Part shown: piece by piece, positions 33,259 through 45,757 of the stretch
How the letters are laid out: every line of letters begins with the position of its first letter
How positions within the stretch are numbered: position 1 is the stretch's first letter
Assembly (NCBI GenBank): GCA_004369045.1
Contig: ML213515.1
Coordinates: forward strand, 312,401-376,400
Origin: Heliocybe sulcata
Lineage: Eukaryota; Basidiomycota; Agaricomycetes; Gloeophyllales; Gloeophyllaceae
Length of the DNA: 64,000 nucleotides
Direction: 5' to 3'
Translations under genes and position numbers: made by a program
Notes under the pieces: generated by a model
Told to the model about the DNA's origin: nothing
What the model saw: the letters and a program-made list of their open reading frames with translations, nothing else
The model's database searches: none

Positions 33259-33517
33259 GCATAAATCGCCAGACTGCAGGGCTGCAGGACTAGTAAATGT
33301 TGCAATTGTGCATGACTGCTGGGCGCCGGGCGCCTATATCGCGTTAGCCGGCGGCAAGATCATCGTGTGCGATATAAAGATTGCCACTCCTAAAGGCCTA
33401 ACGTGCGGGCTCGGTTACGGATGACTCAGTAACCCGACTCCAGTATTAATGCAAGGCGCAATTGCAAGGTCCCTTCCTAGGCGTATCAACTTCGACCCTT
33501 CCACTTTCAGCCCGAAG

Positions 33518-35409
33518 ATGTCCTCCATCACCGAGCCCGAGGAGGCAAAGTGCCATACCTATGATCCCCAAAGCCAGCCGCCAAAATTTGGCCGTGCCAT
33601 GCGGAAATACTTTGGCTTTGAACAAGGCTATGTGAACTTAAATCATGGTCAGTCTTTCTTCACGAACGCAGTCAGATATATACCGGGGATCCGGCGTTGG
33701 CTGGACTCCATCACAGATCCACACGGCGGGCAAAGGAGGTGTCCAGTTTTGCGCCACAAGAAACTGGACGCCTCGATTGCCCGCCGTGCCATGGATGGGC
33801 AGCCCCGCATTGGCCGCAGTCTCACGCACATCGATAGACTCTGCTCATAATTTACTGTCATTTTAGGTGCCTACGGATCCCAGCCTTTGCCTGTCGCTGC
33901 GGAATGCGCGAAGATTTCAGCTGAGATAGAAGGCTGCCCCGATAGGTTTATGCGCCTGACCTACCAGGCTCGATTAGAGCGTTCCAGACTTCTAGTGGCC
34001 AACCTCATCGGTGCTGAAGTCGATGAGTGTGTCTTGGTGCCCAATGCGACTCATGGACTAAACACCATCCTGCGGAACTTCGAGTGGCATGAAGGCGACA
34101 TCATTGTCGGCGGTGTGTCCAAGCAAATTCGATGCGCCTGCCTTACTAAGTCGCTTTATTCTCAGCAACTACTACTTACGGTGCTATCGCCAAGACAATT
34201 CAGTATCTCTGTGACATACCGCCTCACCCGACGATGTCCACGTTTTCGATCCAATTCCCGACCACTCACGCAGAGATAGTGGCAAACTGGAAAGCGCACT
34301 TGAGCTCGATCGTCGCCTCAGCTGCCGGTCAGTACTACTAGTGCTATTTTTTTTTCGTTTATCCGTATGTAATTGAATACCGCAAGCTGTATCAGAGAAA
34401 AGTAAAGTCGTCGCTGTCATCGACGGTATAATCTCGGTTCCAGGTGCCCGCCTACCTTGGAAAGAGATGATTAAGGTCTGCCGAGAACAGGGAGTATGGA
34501 GTGTCATCGACGCTGCACACATGATCGGTCAAGAGGTTGACATCAATCTATCGGAAGTGCAGCCAGATTTCTGGGTCTCCGTACGTCCATTCAATCCTCT
34601 CTTCTTCTGCACTCTCTACTAACGGTTGCATAGAACTGCCATAAGTGGTTGTTCGCCAAACGAAGCTGTTCTGTGCTCTACGTACCAAAGCGAAACCAAC
34701 ACATTATCAAGTCGTCCATACCGACCTCGCACGAATACGTCTCTCCTACTTGTGGGAATTTCGTAGGACAACACGAATGTCAGTCAACATTCCGCACGTA
34801 GCGGCCACTCGTTAATCATTGTCTAGGGACTGGGACCATCGACTTCGTCCCCTACCTCAGTATACCGGCAGGTACGAGGCCGTCTCTGTCTCTCCATGCT
34901 ACGCCGCTGATGTCTGTATCCCAGCCCTGGAGTTCAGAAACTGGATCGGCGGCGAGCACAAGATCAATGAGTATTGCCATCAGCTCGCCTTGTCCGGAGG
35001 AAAACGTCTGGCCGAAATCCTGGGAACTTCCGTCATGGATAATGAGAAGGGCGAGCTGACAGCAAACATGGTAAGTCTGAGAGATACGTCCTTGCTGAAC
35101 AACCTCGCTCACGAGCAGCTTCTCAGGTGAATGTCGGGCTTCCGTTGGATGGCGTACCTGCGACGCTGGAGGTCGACGGCTTCCTCAAGGCGCAGCTCCT
35201 ACTGGAATGGAACTGCTATGCTGCCCATTACGTGCATGGCGGAAAGTGGTGGGCACGTTGCAGCGCACAGGTGTGGTCGGAGGTACGTGCCTCGTCTACC
35301 TTACCTGCTTGTTACTGACCATGAAATCCAGATGTCTGACTTCGAGTATTTGGGTAAGGCGTTTACAGAGATCTGCAAACAGGCGAAGGAGAAATTCAGC
35401 AAGAATTAA
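33518..35409 (+). CDS. PLP-dependent class V aminotransferase (isopenicillin N epimerase-like)
   Basis: Fold-type I PLP enzyme of the group annotated as isopenicillin N epimerase or L-cysteine desulfhydrase-like in fungi; substrate unknown. Exons give [38 protein letters not shown], intron 1 (33648-33866), [58 protein letters not shown], intron, [17 protein letters not shown], intron, [40 protein letters not shown] (Asp that binds the PLP ring), VQPDFWVS, intron, [20 protein letters not shown] (Schiff-base Lys in CHKW), [20 protein letters not shown], and later [12 protein letters not shown] and a C-terminal helix ending KEKFSKN. An in-frame ATG at 33449 is possible, but the shorter start is usual for the family. 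No targeting signal, so likely cytosolic. Confidence 0.88.
33722..33788. repeat. Strong hairpin inside aminotransferase intron 1
   Basis: Arms 33722-33749 (cacggcgggcaaaggaggtg...) and 33761-33788 are inverted copies of 28 nt with only three mismatches, separated by an 11-nt loop. Weaker pairing continues outward for some 30 nt on each side. The host intron is 219 nt, about four times the local norm, so an inserted short inverted-repeat element is likely. Confidence 0.6.
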
Positions 35410-37202
35410 TGAGCACTTCGACTCAGTGTGTATATGTAGAGGACATTTACGGATGGACTGATGCGGGCGTTCGGCGGCGTATTAAGGATATTCGAACAAA
35501 GGTTCTACAGAGCCTACCCATAGATGAGACTCCACGGAGTCGGCGTGATCTGCACCCCTCGTATGGCTTTCAGATCACAGCCATACATTATGCTGTTAGC
35601 ATATATGGGTGCGTACTTAGATATTGCCTCATGACACGATTCGGGTCTGCCGGGAGATAGGTAATCGATAGGGTAGCAAGCGCAAGTAACCAGATCCAGA
35701 CCGCCAGTGGCAGTCATGACGTTGAACCGAGTCAAGAGCCAGACGACCTGAACGTGACAGGTCTTGGTGGCGGGCAACGACCAAGTCGGAGGTTGGTCAG
35801 AGTGCGTAATACCACTCAATGAGAGTGCCGAATACTGTATGAATGCGCCTCATGCGATGGAGGAGACCATCGAGGTCGCAGGGAGTAACCACGGGCGACT
35901 GCGCAGAGCCAGAAGAGGTCATTCCTATAAGACCTGCGTTCGTCCAGCCACAGCATTCCTGGGCTGCCCAACTGTACATGGAAGATTGTTCAACCGAAGA
36001 CAACCCACTGGGCCACGAGAGAGGAATGAGGTGGGCGACCCGGAGATTAAAATCAAAATAAGCAAGCTACACAGATAGTTTAGGCATGGACCAGGAGGCT
36101 ATGCCGCAGGAATGCGGAGAGCTATGTTGATCCTCGAAGGCATGCAGCTTCGCTTATCTTTTACGTGTCCACGCTCCACGCAGATCCTAAGGCCTAGAGG
36201 ACAGCGTCGGCTCTAGTTTTCGCTGAACTGACGCCAGGAGGGAGGCAATGCACAGAGAAGCGACCATTGAAGGCATCCGGGAGGCAGTACTTACGAAGCT
36301 AGCATAGGATCTGATCCAGTAGGTGAGGCTAACATGAGACATCATCTTCGATAAGGGAGCTCGGAGACCGAAGCCTTCGACACTGTCCGATTCATGGAAT
36401 ACTTGAGGTTAGACATCAGAGGATATCCAGCACCTTATACACTAGTATAGCCAGTAACTTGCGGCGCCCCTTGAAGCTTAAAAGTTGAAGCTAGACTGAT
36501 GGTACGCGCAACGTCTGGTCAGCCAAAGGTCCGAAACCGGGAAGAGCGGGGCCTGAAGCTGAAAAATCCAGTAGCAGAACGTTATATTGAAGCAGTGAGT
36601 ACTTGAGTCGTGGTCGACGTCTTCGAATTGCCACAAATATCGACGACTCTGAGTTGAAGAGCAAAACACCGCATTTTCCAGACAGCATGGGTTACGTAAG
36701 GTGCTTCTCAGTCATTGGTCCGCGCAATTGCATCCGTGACCCTCTTTGCCAACCTACTGCTCGTCTTTGCTATCCACTGGCAGCATGTCACTGGCAGCAT
36801 GTACAGTCTTCTCCCGTCCTATGTTTACTGGTGTCTCTATCTATCCAGCAGCGAGACTTCTTATAACTAGGACGCTCATGTGATCATGAGCGTAAGACAT
36901 GGGCCAGAAGCTGTCCAGATAATTACACAGCTTGTTCCGAAGGATGCTGTAAATGCAATAGCCGAGACGGAACGTGTAGGACATGCGTGTTATGACTCTA
37001 TATCGCCAGTGATATGTAGTCAGGGAACGCGCTTTCCACCTCCATACTGTTAATCTCATTGCAATCGTCTCCTTTCTTGCACTGCCTGTCGCTCCGGTTT
37101 TATGGCACTGGTCCCCTGTTCACCCTCTTCAGAACCCGGGCGATACACTGACGGCCTCGATACTACTCGACATTCAATACTCTGCGTTGGTCAGTGACCA
37201 CG
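35410..37202. other. 1.8-kb region without an identified gene
   Basis: Short interrupted frames on both strands and none recognisable. It holds the 3' flank of the aminotransferase gene and, at the right end, the DnaJ gene promoter. Confidence 0.4.
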
Positions 37203-38486
37203 ATGCCGGCCTCCAAAATCAAGGACTATCATGAAGTATTGCAAACCAGACGCGACGCCTCTCTTGACGAGATCAGGACCGCTTACAAGAAGATGGTACG
37301 CGAAAAATTCGCCTATCTTTACGTCTGTATGCTAATTGACGCCCGGGCGCTTCCCGCATGTTAGGCTCTCAAGTGGCATCCAGATCGACACTCCACCGAT
37401 AAAGACCTGGCGAATGATAAGTTCGTGGAGGTGCGATTTCAATGGCCCGAAATACGTTACACTTGCACGATATGAACTCATAAACTTCAGGTGTATGAGG
37501 CTTACCGCGCTCTTACAAAGAAAACACTTCGCGAGCGCCATGTCAGGTTCAGCGACGAACACCTGAAACCTTCAGATCCACCTTCTCCGAAGGCACATTC
37601 GGAAGCGTCTACAGCATCGAAAAAGTCTTCGATGAAGCCCCCTCGTACAACGCCAATGGAGAAGCCTAAACCTGACCCGGATCGGTGCGTACTGCAGGAT
37701 GCCCTGGCATAATGTCCTATATCTAATGCGAGACTGGTATAGCAGTCGACGAGGAACCAACTTGCCCAAGACGCCCAGCGCATCTGAAAATTTATCGCCA
37801 CGTCCAAGTCGCCATACTCCGCATAGCCCAAACCCGAGATCCCCTCCTCTTCATCCTACGAAGAGCACGAGTGGTGCATCGAAGGAATGGATCTTCCCTC
37901 TCGCCCTATCACTCGAGGAACTCTTCCACGGAACGTGCCAGCGCTACAGCATACTCCGTCACCTATTATCTGGGGAAGCCAAGACGGCGATCATCGACGT
38001 CGACATACCCGCAGGCTGCAGAGACGGCGCCCAGATCCGTGTGCCAGGGGTAGGCAACGAGCGCAAAGACGGCACTCTCCAAGACATCATCTTCCTAGTA
38101 GTTCAGCAGGATGATAGCAGGTTCGTGCGAGAACGCGACGATCTTGTGACCGAGGTCCGGCTACCCTGCCGTGAGTCGTCCTGCTATTTCGAGCAGGATG
38201 ATGTCGTGTACGTGGAAGGCCTGGATGGCCATCTGTACCTGGTCCCTGTGCCGCTGTCTGCTTCGAAGGCATCGCAGGATCATCATATCAAAGGCGCAGG
38301 GATGCCTATAAGACGGGGAGGGCGCATGGTAGGACATGGCGACCTGATTATCAGGTATGCAGGGTTCACAGGCACTCTGGTGTGATGACCTCTTCGCTGA
38401 CATTGCACAGGTGGAATCTAGTATGTTCTCATGGACCCAATAGTCCATCTCCGAAGCGGAAGGTCTTGCGGAGACGTCACACGTGA
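37203..38486 (+). CDS. DnaJ/Hsp40 co-chaperone, class II-like
   Basis: Activates Hsp70 ATP hydrolysis. Exons join to a J-domain: MPASKIKDYHEVLQTRRDAS, LDEIRTAYKKM, intron, ALKWHPDRHSTDKDLANDKF (HPD motif intact), VE, intron, VYEAYRALTKKTLRERHVRF. A Ser/Pro/Lys-rich linker follows with one intron (donor after PDPDR). Then the C-terminal substrate-binding region: WIFPLALSLEELFHGTCQRY, IDVDIPAGCRDGAQIRVPGV, GNERKDGTLQDIIFLVVQQD, FVRERDDLVTEVRLPC, VYVEGLDGHLYLVPVP. The frame seems to stop at 38385 after a GTLV tail, but a GT-AG intron from 38356 joins GDLIIR to WNLVCSHGPNSPSPKRK, which is the usual GDLIVRW ending of class II DnaJ proteins; stop at 38484-38486. There is no zinc-finger domain. The linker lacks the typical long G/F stretch. 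Confidence 0.88.
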
Positions 38487-38982
38487 AGCATATCTCAATA
38501 TTCAGCGCATCTGTGCTTCGGTCTCGGCTTTTGGGGACTATTGTATGAAGCATTCAAAAGGACTTGTATCAGATATAACCACCCAATGTATTCTGTTATG
38601 TAGCACTATGTACTTGTAGGCCCTGTATGAACAGGACTCATTGTTCGTTGCTTTTCCTCCATGGATGCAGGAGCTTCACCATACTCACGCTCGGCGTATC
38701 ACGTTTTTCAAGGACTTTCATCTTGCTCGCATTGTCAATGGAACACTGACTAGGTACTGCATTCCGATGGAGATCAAGAACATTCGACCACAGAGCTAGT
38801 ACAACACAGACACAATCGTCCCGGAAAGTATTCATACACGACTAGAGAACATGCGATAAAGCCGAACCACTTGCAACGATCATCAAGCTACAGACCGAGC
38901 TGCAGCGACCCATCGACTGATTACTGGGCACTGGTCGCTACAACGATCAGCTTCTGCCCCGCCTAGATACTGGTTGCGTACC
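38487..38982. other. Intergenic between two converging genes
   Basis: About 500 bp between the 3' ends of the DnaJ gene and the small cysteine-rich gene; no gene seen. Confidence 0.5.
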
Positions 38983-39311
38983 TCAAGGGATGGGAGCAAT
39001 GAGGGCAGTCGCAGCGCAAGCGGCAGAGCATGTCCCCAACGCTGCGTTACACCCAATGATTGCAGCTGGAGTAGCCGCGGCTGCAACTACGGTGCCGAAT
39101 GTAAATCCGGCAGCGCCGTAGCAGGCGACGGCTACAGCGTTGCAACCTGTGCACGACGAAGGGACACCTTCGTCAATATGCATTCTCCGTTCAGAGCAAT
39201 GGGCAGCAACTTACCCGTCTGACATATACCGTACGCGATAGGGCCCGCGTTGGTGGACGGCGCGGCAGCCAGGGCCGCAATGAGAGGGAGAGCGAATGTG
39301 TAAAAGCGCAT
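38983..39311 (-). CDS. Small cysteine-rich secreted protein with Ala/Gly-rich core
   Basis: Two exons give about 93 residues: signal peptide MRFYTFALPLIAALAAAPST, then NAGPIAYGICQT, an intron (donor GTAAGT, about 47 nt), GVPSSCTGCNAVAVACYGAA, GFTFGTVVAAAATPAAIIGC, NAALGTCSAACAATALIAP, stop. The mature part has eight or so cysteines spread around a hydrophobic Ala/Gly/Thr helix-like core, the pattern of a small fungal secreted family (GPIAYG.CQ.GC start) that is common in agaricomycetes and has no proven role. A TATA-like TATATAAA is about 85 bp before the ATG (39395-39402 on this strand). Confidence 0.75.
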
Positions 39312-40016
39312 TGTGCAGCAGTATTTGCCGGTGGTGGTGGTGGTAGTGGAAGGGGAAGAAGAGGCGTCTGAAGGTCGAGAGAGGGGCCGTCCTGTTTATA
39401 TAGTCGCTAGCACGTGTGCTGGGTGCTGGGTGCTTCGTGCGCAGCTCTAGAGGTGCTGTGAAAGCACCGGATGACTTCAGAGCTTACGACAGCCTGAGCA
39501 GACTAAGCGCCCATGTTTGCACCGGATGAGGACGAAACGGAGGGCATCGAGTTCATCTATCGGTGGGGCAGACCCCACTAATATCCACGGCAGACGGTGG
39601 ACCTGCTGGAGAACGGCTTCTCAATGAGATCAAGTGGTCGAGAGTTTCACCGCCAGTGGAAGACAAGCATGTACATATGCGCATACTTACAACCTGCCAT
39701 AGATGCCGTCGGCCTTTTCGCGCATGAAGTAATTCCGGAGAATTCCGGACATGTCTGGCGGATGGAAGGGACTCTGGCCTGTAATCCTGCGAGATCTCTC
39801 CTTATATTATCTTCGAACAAGAGACCATATCAATGCCTTTGAGTAGGTATATTTGAATCGCTTTAGCGTAGGATACATAGTAATCAAGAGTCCCCAAAAA
39901 TTACAACAGTCAGTAGTACGAAAACAGACGTCGTAAGACTCGTAGCAGTAAGCAAATAAACATAACAAACGACGTAAAATAATACAGTCCATACATCCCT
40001 ACACTCTATACATCAC
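39312..40016. other. Intergenic before kelch-type gene 3' end
   Basis: Contains the promoter of the small cysteine-rich gene (39312-39470) and the 3' flank of the kelch-type gene. No further gene seen. Confidence 0.5.
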
Positions 40017-43000
40017 CTAAGGTTGATACATAGACGAATCGGATGACCCTTGACTCGAACGTCGATCATCTGGATTTGCGAGAAATAGCAATGGTCTCTG
40101 GACTAGTCCATAGTTCACAGTCATGGGCCGACCACGAGATCTCTCTTCTCGTCTCCGGGTATTACGAGGTGGAGGAGGGAAAAATGATTCCGCATCTTGA
40201 GATAGGCGCCGCTCGTACGCCTGCACCCTGCCGGTAACGTTACCACCCGACAGTCGCCGGCCACTGCTCCGTGCTGTCGACCCAGACGATTCTGAAGAAG
40301 GCGACTCTCGCACGTGTGAACCAATTTCTTCTGGAGTTATCTCTTCTGGAGACAACACCGTCGGAATACTATGCCCAGTGGCTGCGATGTTGGATAATGG
40401 ACGTGATGGTGGCGTGTTTAGCTGCGACTCTGGGGTGTGCAGAGGGGTATGGCCGGTTGCAGCGAGAGCCGACGAAGATCTGCGTTCGCTCGAAGGATGT
40501 TCGGACTGCGTCGCATGACTCAAGGTTGCATGAGCAGACGAAGACAGTGGCGGGCTGGTCAGCGTAATGCTTCCATGCCCCAGAGTCGCTCTAGCGGATC
40601 CAGTCAGGGGAGGACTCGATGCGTTCGACTCCGTTCCACCGACATGGCTGGTCACTGCTCTGGCAGACAGTGATAAAGGCGGACTCGACCAAGCGCCCGA
40701 GTCCCTCCATGCTCCGGAATCTCTCCATCGCTCTGAACTGGAGTCTCGCCGATGTCCCATCGTCGCCCTCGCGCTCGTCGACAGCGTAGAAGAAAGCGGC
40801 GGCGTTGACCTGGTCGTCTCCGTCGTAGGACTGACAGTCTGGCTCTCCGAACCGGTGCTCGGATGGGACCCCATTCTCTGTACCACATCTGCCGTGGCTG
40901 CAATTCTCTCCAGTGCCTCAGAGTCTGCAGTCTTTGACGTCTGCAAAGACGACATGGACCTAGCATGATGCGAAGAGTAGGTAGTATTTTGTGTGCGCCT
41001 GCGTGCGGACTCCGGCGTCTCCGGTGATTTGCTAGCTGAATAAGGCGATTCCTCGATGGTGACAAGACGTGGTGCCGGTTGTGGGTCTCGGAATTCTAAA
41101 AATCCGCGACTTGACCGACTTGACCTGCTAGGATCACTATGCCTTCGGTCCAAGAACGACGTCTTCGCAAACCTGGCCCACCAACTATCTGACCTCTTCA
41201 GCGGCTCGGATGGTCGAGGGTTCGCATCTATGATCGATGTCGGCCTCAGGGGAGGTGACCTTGGTTGATCATGCGATGAAATCGAAGATCTTCGAAGAGT
41301 ATCATACGGGGACGCAACTTCGCCCTCTTGCGAATATGACGACAGAGAGTTGGACATACTTGTCCTGGATGTCACCTCCGTAACAGGAGACAAGGAAGTG
41401 CCTGCCGTAAACGTCTTCGGTATCTTGGTTCTGAAGTTGTATGACGACGGACGTCCCAGCAAGCCTGCTTTCTCGTCCTTCTCGTCAATCTCATGGCTCT
41501 CATCGGAGCCGACATCGTGCAGAACTTCGGTTATCTGGTCTTCGAAAGGATCGTTGTACGATGTGTACGACCAGACACTGCTCGCAGACGGCTGCCGCGT
41601 GGCCTTAGGCCTCTTCGGAGTTGGGTCATCCACGCGCATCAGCGAAGTGTCCGAGAACGGCTCGTAAAGAAGATCGCCTTTCTCGTACCACTCCGTCGCT
41701 CGGGAACTTCCGCTCGCTTCCCTGGATGAACCGCCCAGGGGAGCGGCTGCAGCCACCATTGCACCTCCAAGTGATCGCAGTGAGGCCCACGAGCCCTGGA
41801 TCAGGCCACCCAGTTTAGGCCTCTCCTGTGCCCAAGCGGACTGTGCGGTGGACATTGTGCTCGTGCTCGCTTGTCGGCCCCAGTTGTATAACGAGACGCG
41901 GCCAAACTCGCGAGTATCTTCATCAGCCAGCATATCTCGCCTCTCTGCAGCGGTCTGTGCCACCAGACCCGTACTCCTGCCCAGCCTAATCAACGCGTTC
42001 CTTCCACCAGCCAGCCACCCTGCTTCAGCAGAGTCCGCCATCCTCGCTGGGACGGGCCTTCCCGACCCGTCGAGATGTGCACTCTCCACATCATCCCGAG
42101 CATCACCAGCATCTCCACCAATCAGACGGAACGCGTGGCACGGTCTCTGTCTGTTTCGCTTCACATAATATGCGCCTACAGCGCCAGCAGCCAGCAGACC
42201 AAGCAACCCGAACACCGTTCCGAGCACGATCGGCAAAGCATCGCTCCTCGAACCATGCGAGTCCTCGGTTTGTCCTCCATCTCCACCTCCGCTTCCGCCT
42301 CCACCTCCGCTGGATGTTCCGGAAGACGTCGGACTACCAGGATATCCCGAACGACTGCCCGAGCCCGACGGTCCCCCAGTAGGGTAACCCGATGCTGATC
42401 CGCCGTTTGCCGTACCAGATCCCGCGCCTGTCCCTGTGGCAGTTTGCGTCGGAGCAGCTAGCGTGGTCGCAGTGTAAGTGGGTATCGGGGTATAACTTGG
42501 CTGCCATGCGCTGCTGGAAAGGTCGTATATCTGCAGAGCAGCAGGAGCGGGTCCATTGGATGAGAAACCTACAAGAAAACTATAGGCCCTAAATGACAGG
42601 AAAGACAGCGATCCCACTTACCGAAACCGAAGACAACTTCTGATCCCATAGCTACAGCGAAATGGTCCTTACGCGCCCCTAACTGGGAAAGCTCGGACAG
42701 CTGACTCCAAGTCGCGGGATTCTGGGATGTATCAAGTATCCATCCATCGCTATACGTATTCTGCAGAGTCGCGTCTGCTCCGCCGTGTATCAATATCCGG
42801 TCACCATCTAGTTTGACTGCGACGAAACCGCGTCGAGAATCGGGTATATTGGAGCCAGACGCCGAGAAACTGGACCATGCTAAGGTGGACTGCGTGGTAT
42901 CGAGGGCCCAGATGCGACTGAAAGGAAGGAGTGATGATTGGGAGGGAGAGTAGCCGCCAAGAACAAGGAGCGTGCCGTTCGAGAGCACCACGGACGCGTG

Positions 43001-43700
43001 TCCATACAAATCTGGCGGCCCATTTGAGGTTGGTAATTGGTCGAAGGAGGGACCGCTGGGGTCAAATACATAATGATCCGAGAAGGCATTGCCAGACCCA
43101 TCCGCCTTCTCTCCGCCAATGATATACACTTTGCCCCCTGCGGATGCAGCCGAGAGATAGATGCGGCGCATAGGTTCATTCGCCCACGACTGCGACTCAG
43201 ATGTCCATGACGGCGCCAGGCGGTTGTACACGTCGAGGAGGTAGGCGGAGTCGGAAAGGTCGACTTGGAAGGGAGGAGTATTTGGGCCCGGGACTCCACC
43301 GAATAGCAGCAAGTCGTTGGTATCGTATGCAGATAGTGTATGCCAAGATACAGCTGGTCCTTGCGGGAGAGATGAATTGGATGAACCGCCAACGTATTGC
43401 CATGGCGGCGATGACGGGTCAAAGGAAGAGGATAACGAGAGGAAGAGTAGGTCGTTATTCGGAGGCGCAGAGCTGTACGAGTATTCGTTGTACTCGTCTG
43501 TTCTCCCGCCCTGCACGAAGAGGATGTCATTCACGAGCGTGACTGCCTGTCCCCATCTTAAGACCCGATTCAGTAAGTGCTCTGACAGCTATTCGTTCCA
43601 TACAAGTGACATACCTTGGAATAGCTGTGTAAGCCGAAGCACGATCATAAACGAGAGTCAGGACGAGTAGGGCGCGTAGAGCAGGGTGTACTGTTCGCAT
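40017..43700 (-). CDS. Kelch-repeat single-pass membrane protein with long cytosolic tail
   Basis: About 1210 residues in three exons (first intron just upstream of 43560, second near 42569-42612). N terminus MRTVHPALRALLVLTLVYDR is a signal peptide. The lumenal or outer part is a kelch/galactose-oxidase-type beta-propeller: NDILFVQGG, TNDLLLFGG, GGKVYIIGGEKADG, NGTLLVLGGYSPS, GDRILIHGG, EVVFGFGF, each followed by a W/Y-containing strand. A Ser/Thr/Gly-rich stalk with a Gly run follows, then a membrane segment LPIVLGTVFGLLGLLAAGAV, AYYVKRNRQR stop-transfer, and a tail of about 700 residues, Ser/Pro/Arg-rich with repeated SPPLS.SARATxGH-like motifs and many RSxS sites that could be phosphorylated. 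This looks like a fungal cell-surface sensor or adhesion protein; ligand and signalling are not known. The end is at 40017-40019 (...SSMYQP). Confidence 0.8.
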
Positions 43701-45044
43701 TTGGCAGGGAGAGTTAGAGTGTAGAGGTGTTTTCCGTTCTGAATCAAAGCAGCATGAGATGTAGAACGTGGTAGGTCGTAAAGGGTCGTAAGATCAGGTC
43801 GTCAATTGCTTCACCGATGTGGAGTGCAATGGAGTGGTAGCACCAGGTCTCAGTCTGGACCCAAGGTACCATATTGCCGGTGGCGCAGCAGCCGTGGGAA
43901 GTTCAAGTCTCTGAAGAGACCTGATCTCAACTGAACGGCGTATCCGAAATATCTTGCGGGGGCTGCACTGGATTGGGCCACTATTTCGCCTATGTCCAAT
44001 CGCCTATGTCTAAGGAAGCTGACATTCTTCCGGAATCAAAGCGAAGTCACATACCCGAGAACGCGACTTTCATGCACTGGCTTTACGCGCGTCAAGATCC
44101 ATACGAATGTTGAGCGACCTGTCGACTTCTACTTGCAATGGTGTGCGTTAGAGCTATATAGTACAGCACTAGTCTCTTCCCGAGGCTCTCGACAAGAGGC
44201 GGCTGCAGCAACTGTCCGGCTTCGCATAGCGCTTGAAGCTTTGAAGCACAGACGCGAGACATTCGTGTCGACTCAGATGAGGTTGTAGAGAGAGAAGTTC
44301 GGAGGGTAGCGCACTGCGAGAAAAAGCCTTATATACAATATATTAACCACAAACAATATACCGTGAAAGAATGTGAAGAGCAGCAAGATGGCCGAAATAA
44401 GACATTCGCATTCCCAATCGGAGCCGAGTCGGTCTTCTCGCTTAGATTCGATTCCTTATGACGTCATGTTTTAATCAGAGTGCGAATGACATCACCACCG
44501 TCAACTGTTAATATCTAACTCTGCGGATTCTCGACACGGATGTGGCTAGTCGCGTGTGGCAGTCAGAAAATATGCGCCCCGTTTCTGGCTGGCTAGCTCG
44601 CTCTACTCCAGCTGAAGACTAGCTATCTTCACGGGACAGCCACACTAGTGATACAACGGCCGTTGCTTAACACTCCGTCAGATGCATGCAATGATTGACA
44701 GGACGAATATGGAAGCTTACCTGTGGGCTGTTCAGAGGCACTGTATGCTTGCGGCATCCTAGAGTGCAAGATGAACCCGCAGGAGCATGCACGTTGCGGT
44801 AGCTGTTGGATGCCTGGAAAAGTGATCACTTCACCATTATTGAGCTCTCAGAGTGTCCTCTTCGCTTCGGGGGAGAGCGTTCATGCATTTATACGGCATC
44901 CAGTTTGCGGGCTAGTTGCGCAGACCGTACTCTTTCGATGGTATAAAAGGCCTGCTGTTACTGCCTGCCACCTCATCACGGCAACCAAAGAAGTCTAAGC
45001 ATCGTCAGCCTTGCTACAGAACTGCATCGTAACCTTTACTTACT
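43701..45044. other. Intergenic, promoter of small secreted protein A
   Basis: 1.3 kb without a recognisable gene; AT-rich around 44320-44370. TATAAAA at 44942-44948 is the likely TATA box of the next gene. Confidence 0.5.
44942..44948 (+). promoter_or_regulatory. TATA box of small secreted gene A
   Basis: TATAAAA 103 bp before the ATG. The two paralogues have the same box at 54394-54399 and 60535-60540 (minus strand), about 110 bp before their ATGs. Confidence 0.7.
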
Positions 45045-45757
45045 ATGCAGCTCACTCGCGTCATCTCTTTTATCGTTGCTCTCGCAGTCGGCTTCTCTGG
45101 TGTGGCAGCTGTACCCGCAGCCAGCGCGGGCATGATCAGCTCTGCTGAGAAGACGCTATCGGCCTTAGATGGCAACGTCAAGAGTGCCTCTAACCAGATC
45201 AGTAAGCCATTCGCTTCACTCTTTGGGCCGGCTCCACGCTGAGAGACTGACTTAGATGACCTTATCAACTCCGGCCAAGCTACAGCTAACAAGGTTGCCC
45301 CCATCCTCAACAGCCTCGTCACTGACTTCCACACCGCGGAGACTTCCCTCGCCAGCGCTGGCAGTCACGATAAGAGACAGTTACTGGGTGGTTTAGTTGA
45401 AGTCCTCACCACTTTGATTGACGTGAGCACCGGGCGATGGACCAGCCTCAAAGGACGAATCTCACAATTATTCCGCTTACAGGATGTCGTTTATACGGTT
45501 GTTGTCGTGCTGGAAGACGTCGACGCTGGCCTTGGGTCGGTTCTAAGGGATCTTGATGGCGGACTTGGTAGTATCCTCACCGCCACCGAAACCGACGTCC
45601 CTGGAACTATTTCCGACGTCACTGGATCGTGAGTGCAGACCACCTGTTAATATAATGTGTACTGACACTCGTCTGTGTCTGTTACAGCCTTGGCTCCACC
45701 ATTACCACCCTCGGAGACCTTGGTTTCGGCTCCGTCCTGAGCGCATTGGGTCACTAA
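45045..45757 (+). CDS. Small secreted helical protein A (three-member family, HsbA-like?)
   Basis: Four exons join to about 180 residues. MQLTRVISFIVALAVGFSGV is a signal peptide that is almost the same in all three family members (45045, 54286, 60425). Then ISSAEKTLSALDGNVKSASN, intron, DLINSGQATANKVAPILNSL, a KRQLL site that could be cut by a Kex2-like protease, LVEVLTTLID, intron, DVVYTVVVVLEDVDAGLGSV, ATETDVPGTISDVTGS, intron, LGSTITTLGDLGFG, stop. There are no cysteines; Leu/Val/Thr/Asp heptad-like spacing suggests long helices. The pattern recalls hydrophobic-surface-binding (HsbA) proteins, but I cannot confirm that family. The exon layout is the same in all three members. It lies on the opposite strand from the other two. 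Confidence 0.8.

Noticed and set aside
38386-38386. DnaJ protein ending with GTLV at 38385
   Set aside because: That tail is intron sequence; splicing from 38356 yields the usual GDLIIRWNLV ending.
41848-42398. Antisense frames over the kelch-protein tail
   Set aside because: Repetitive Ser/Pro/Arg codons on one strand create open frames on the other; nothing supports them as genes.
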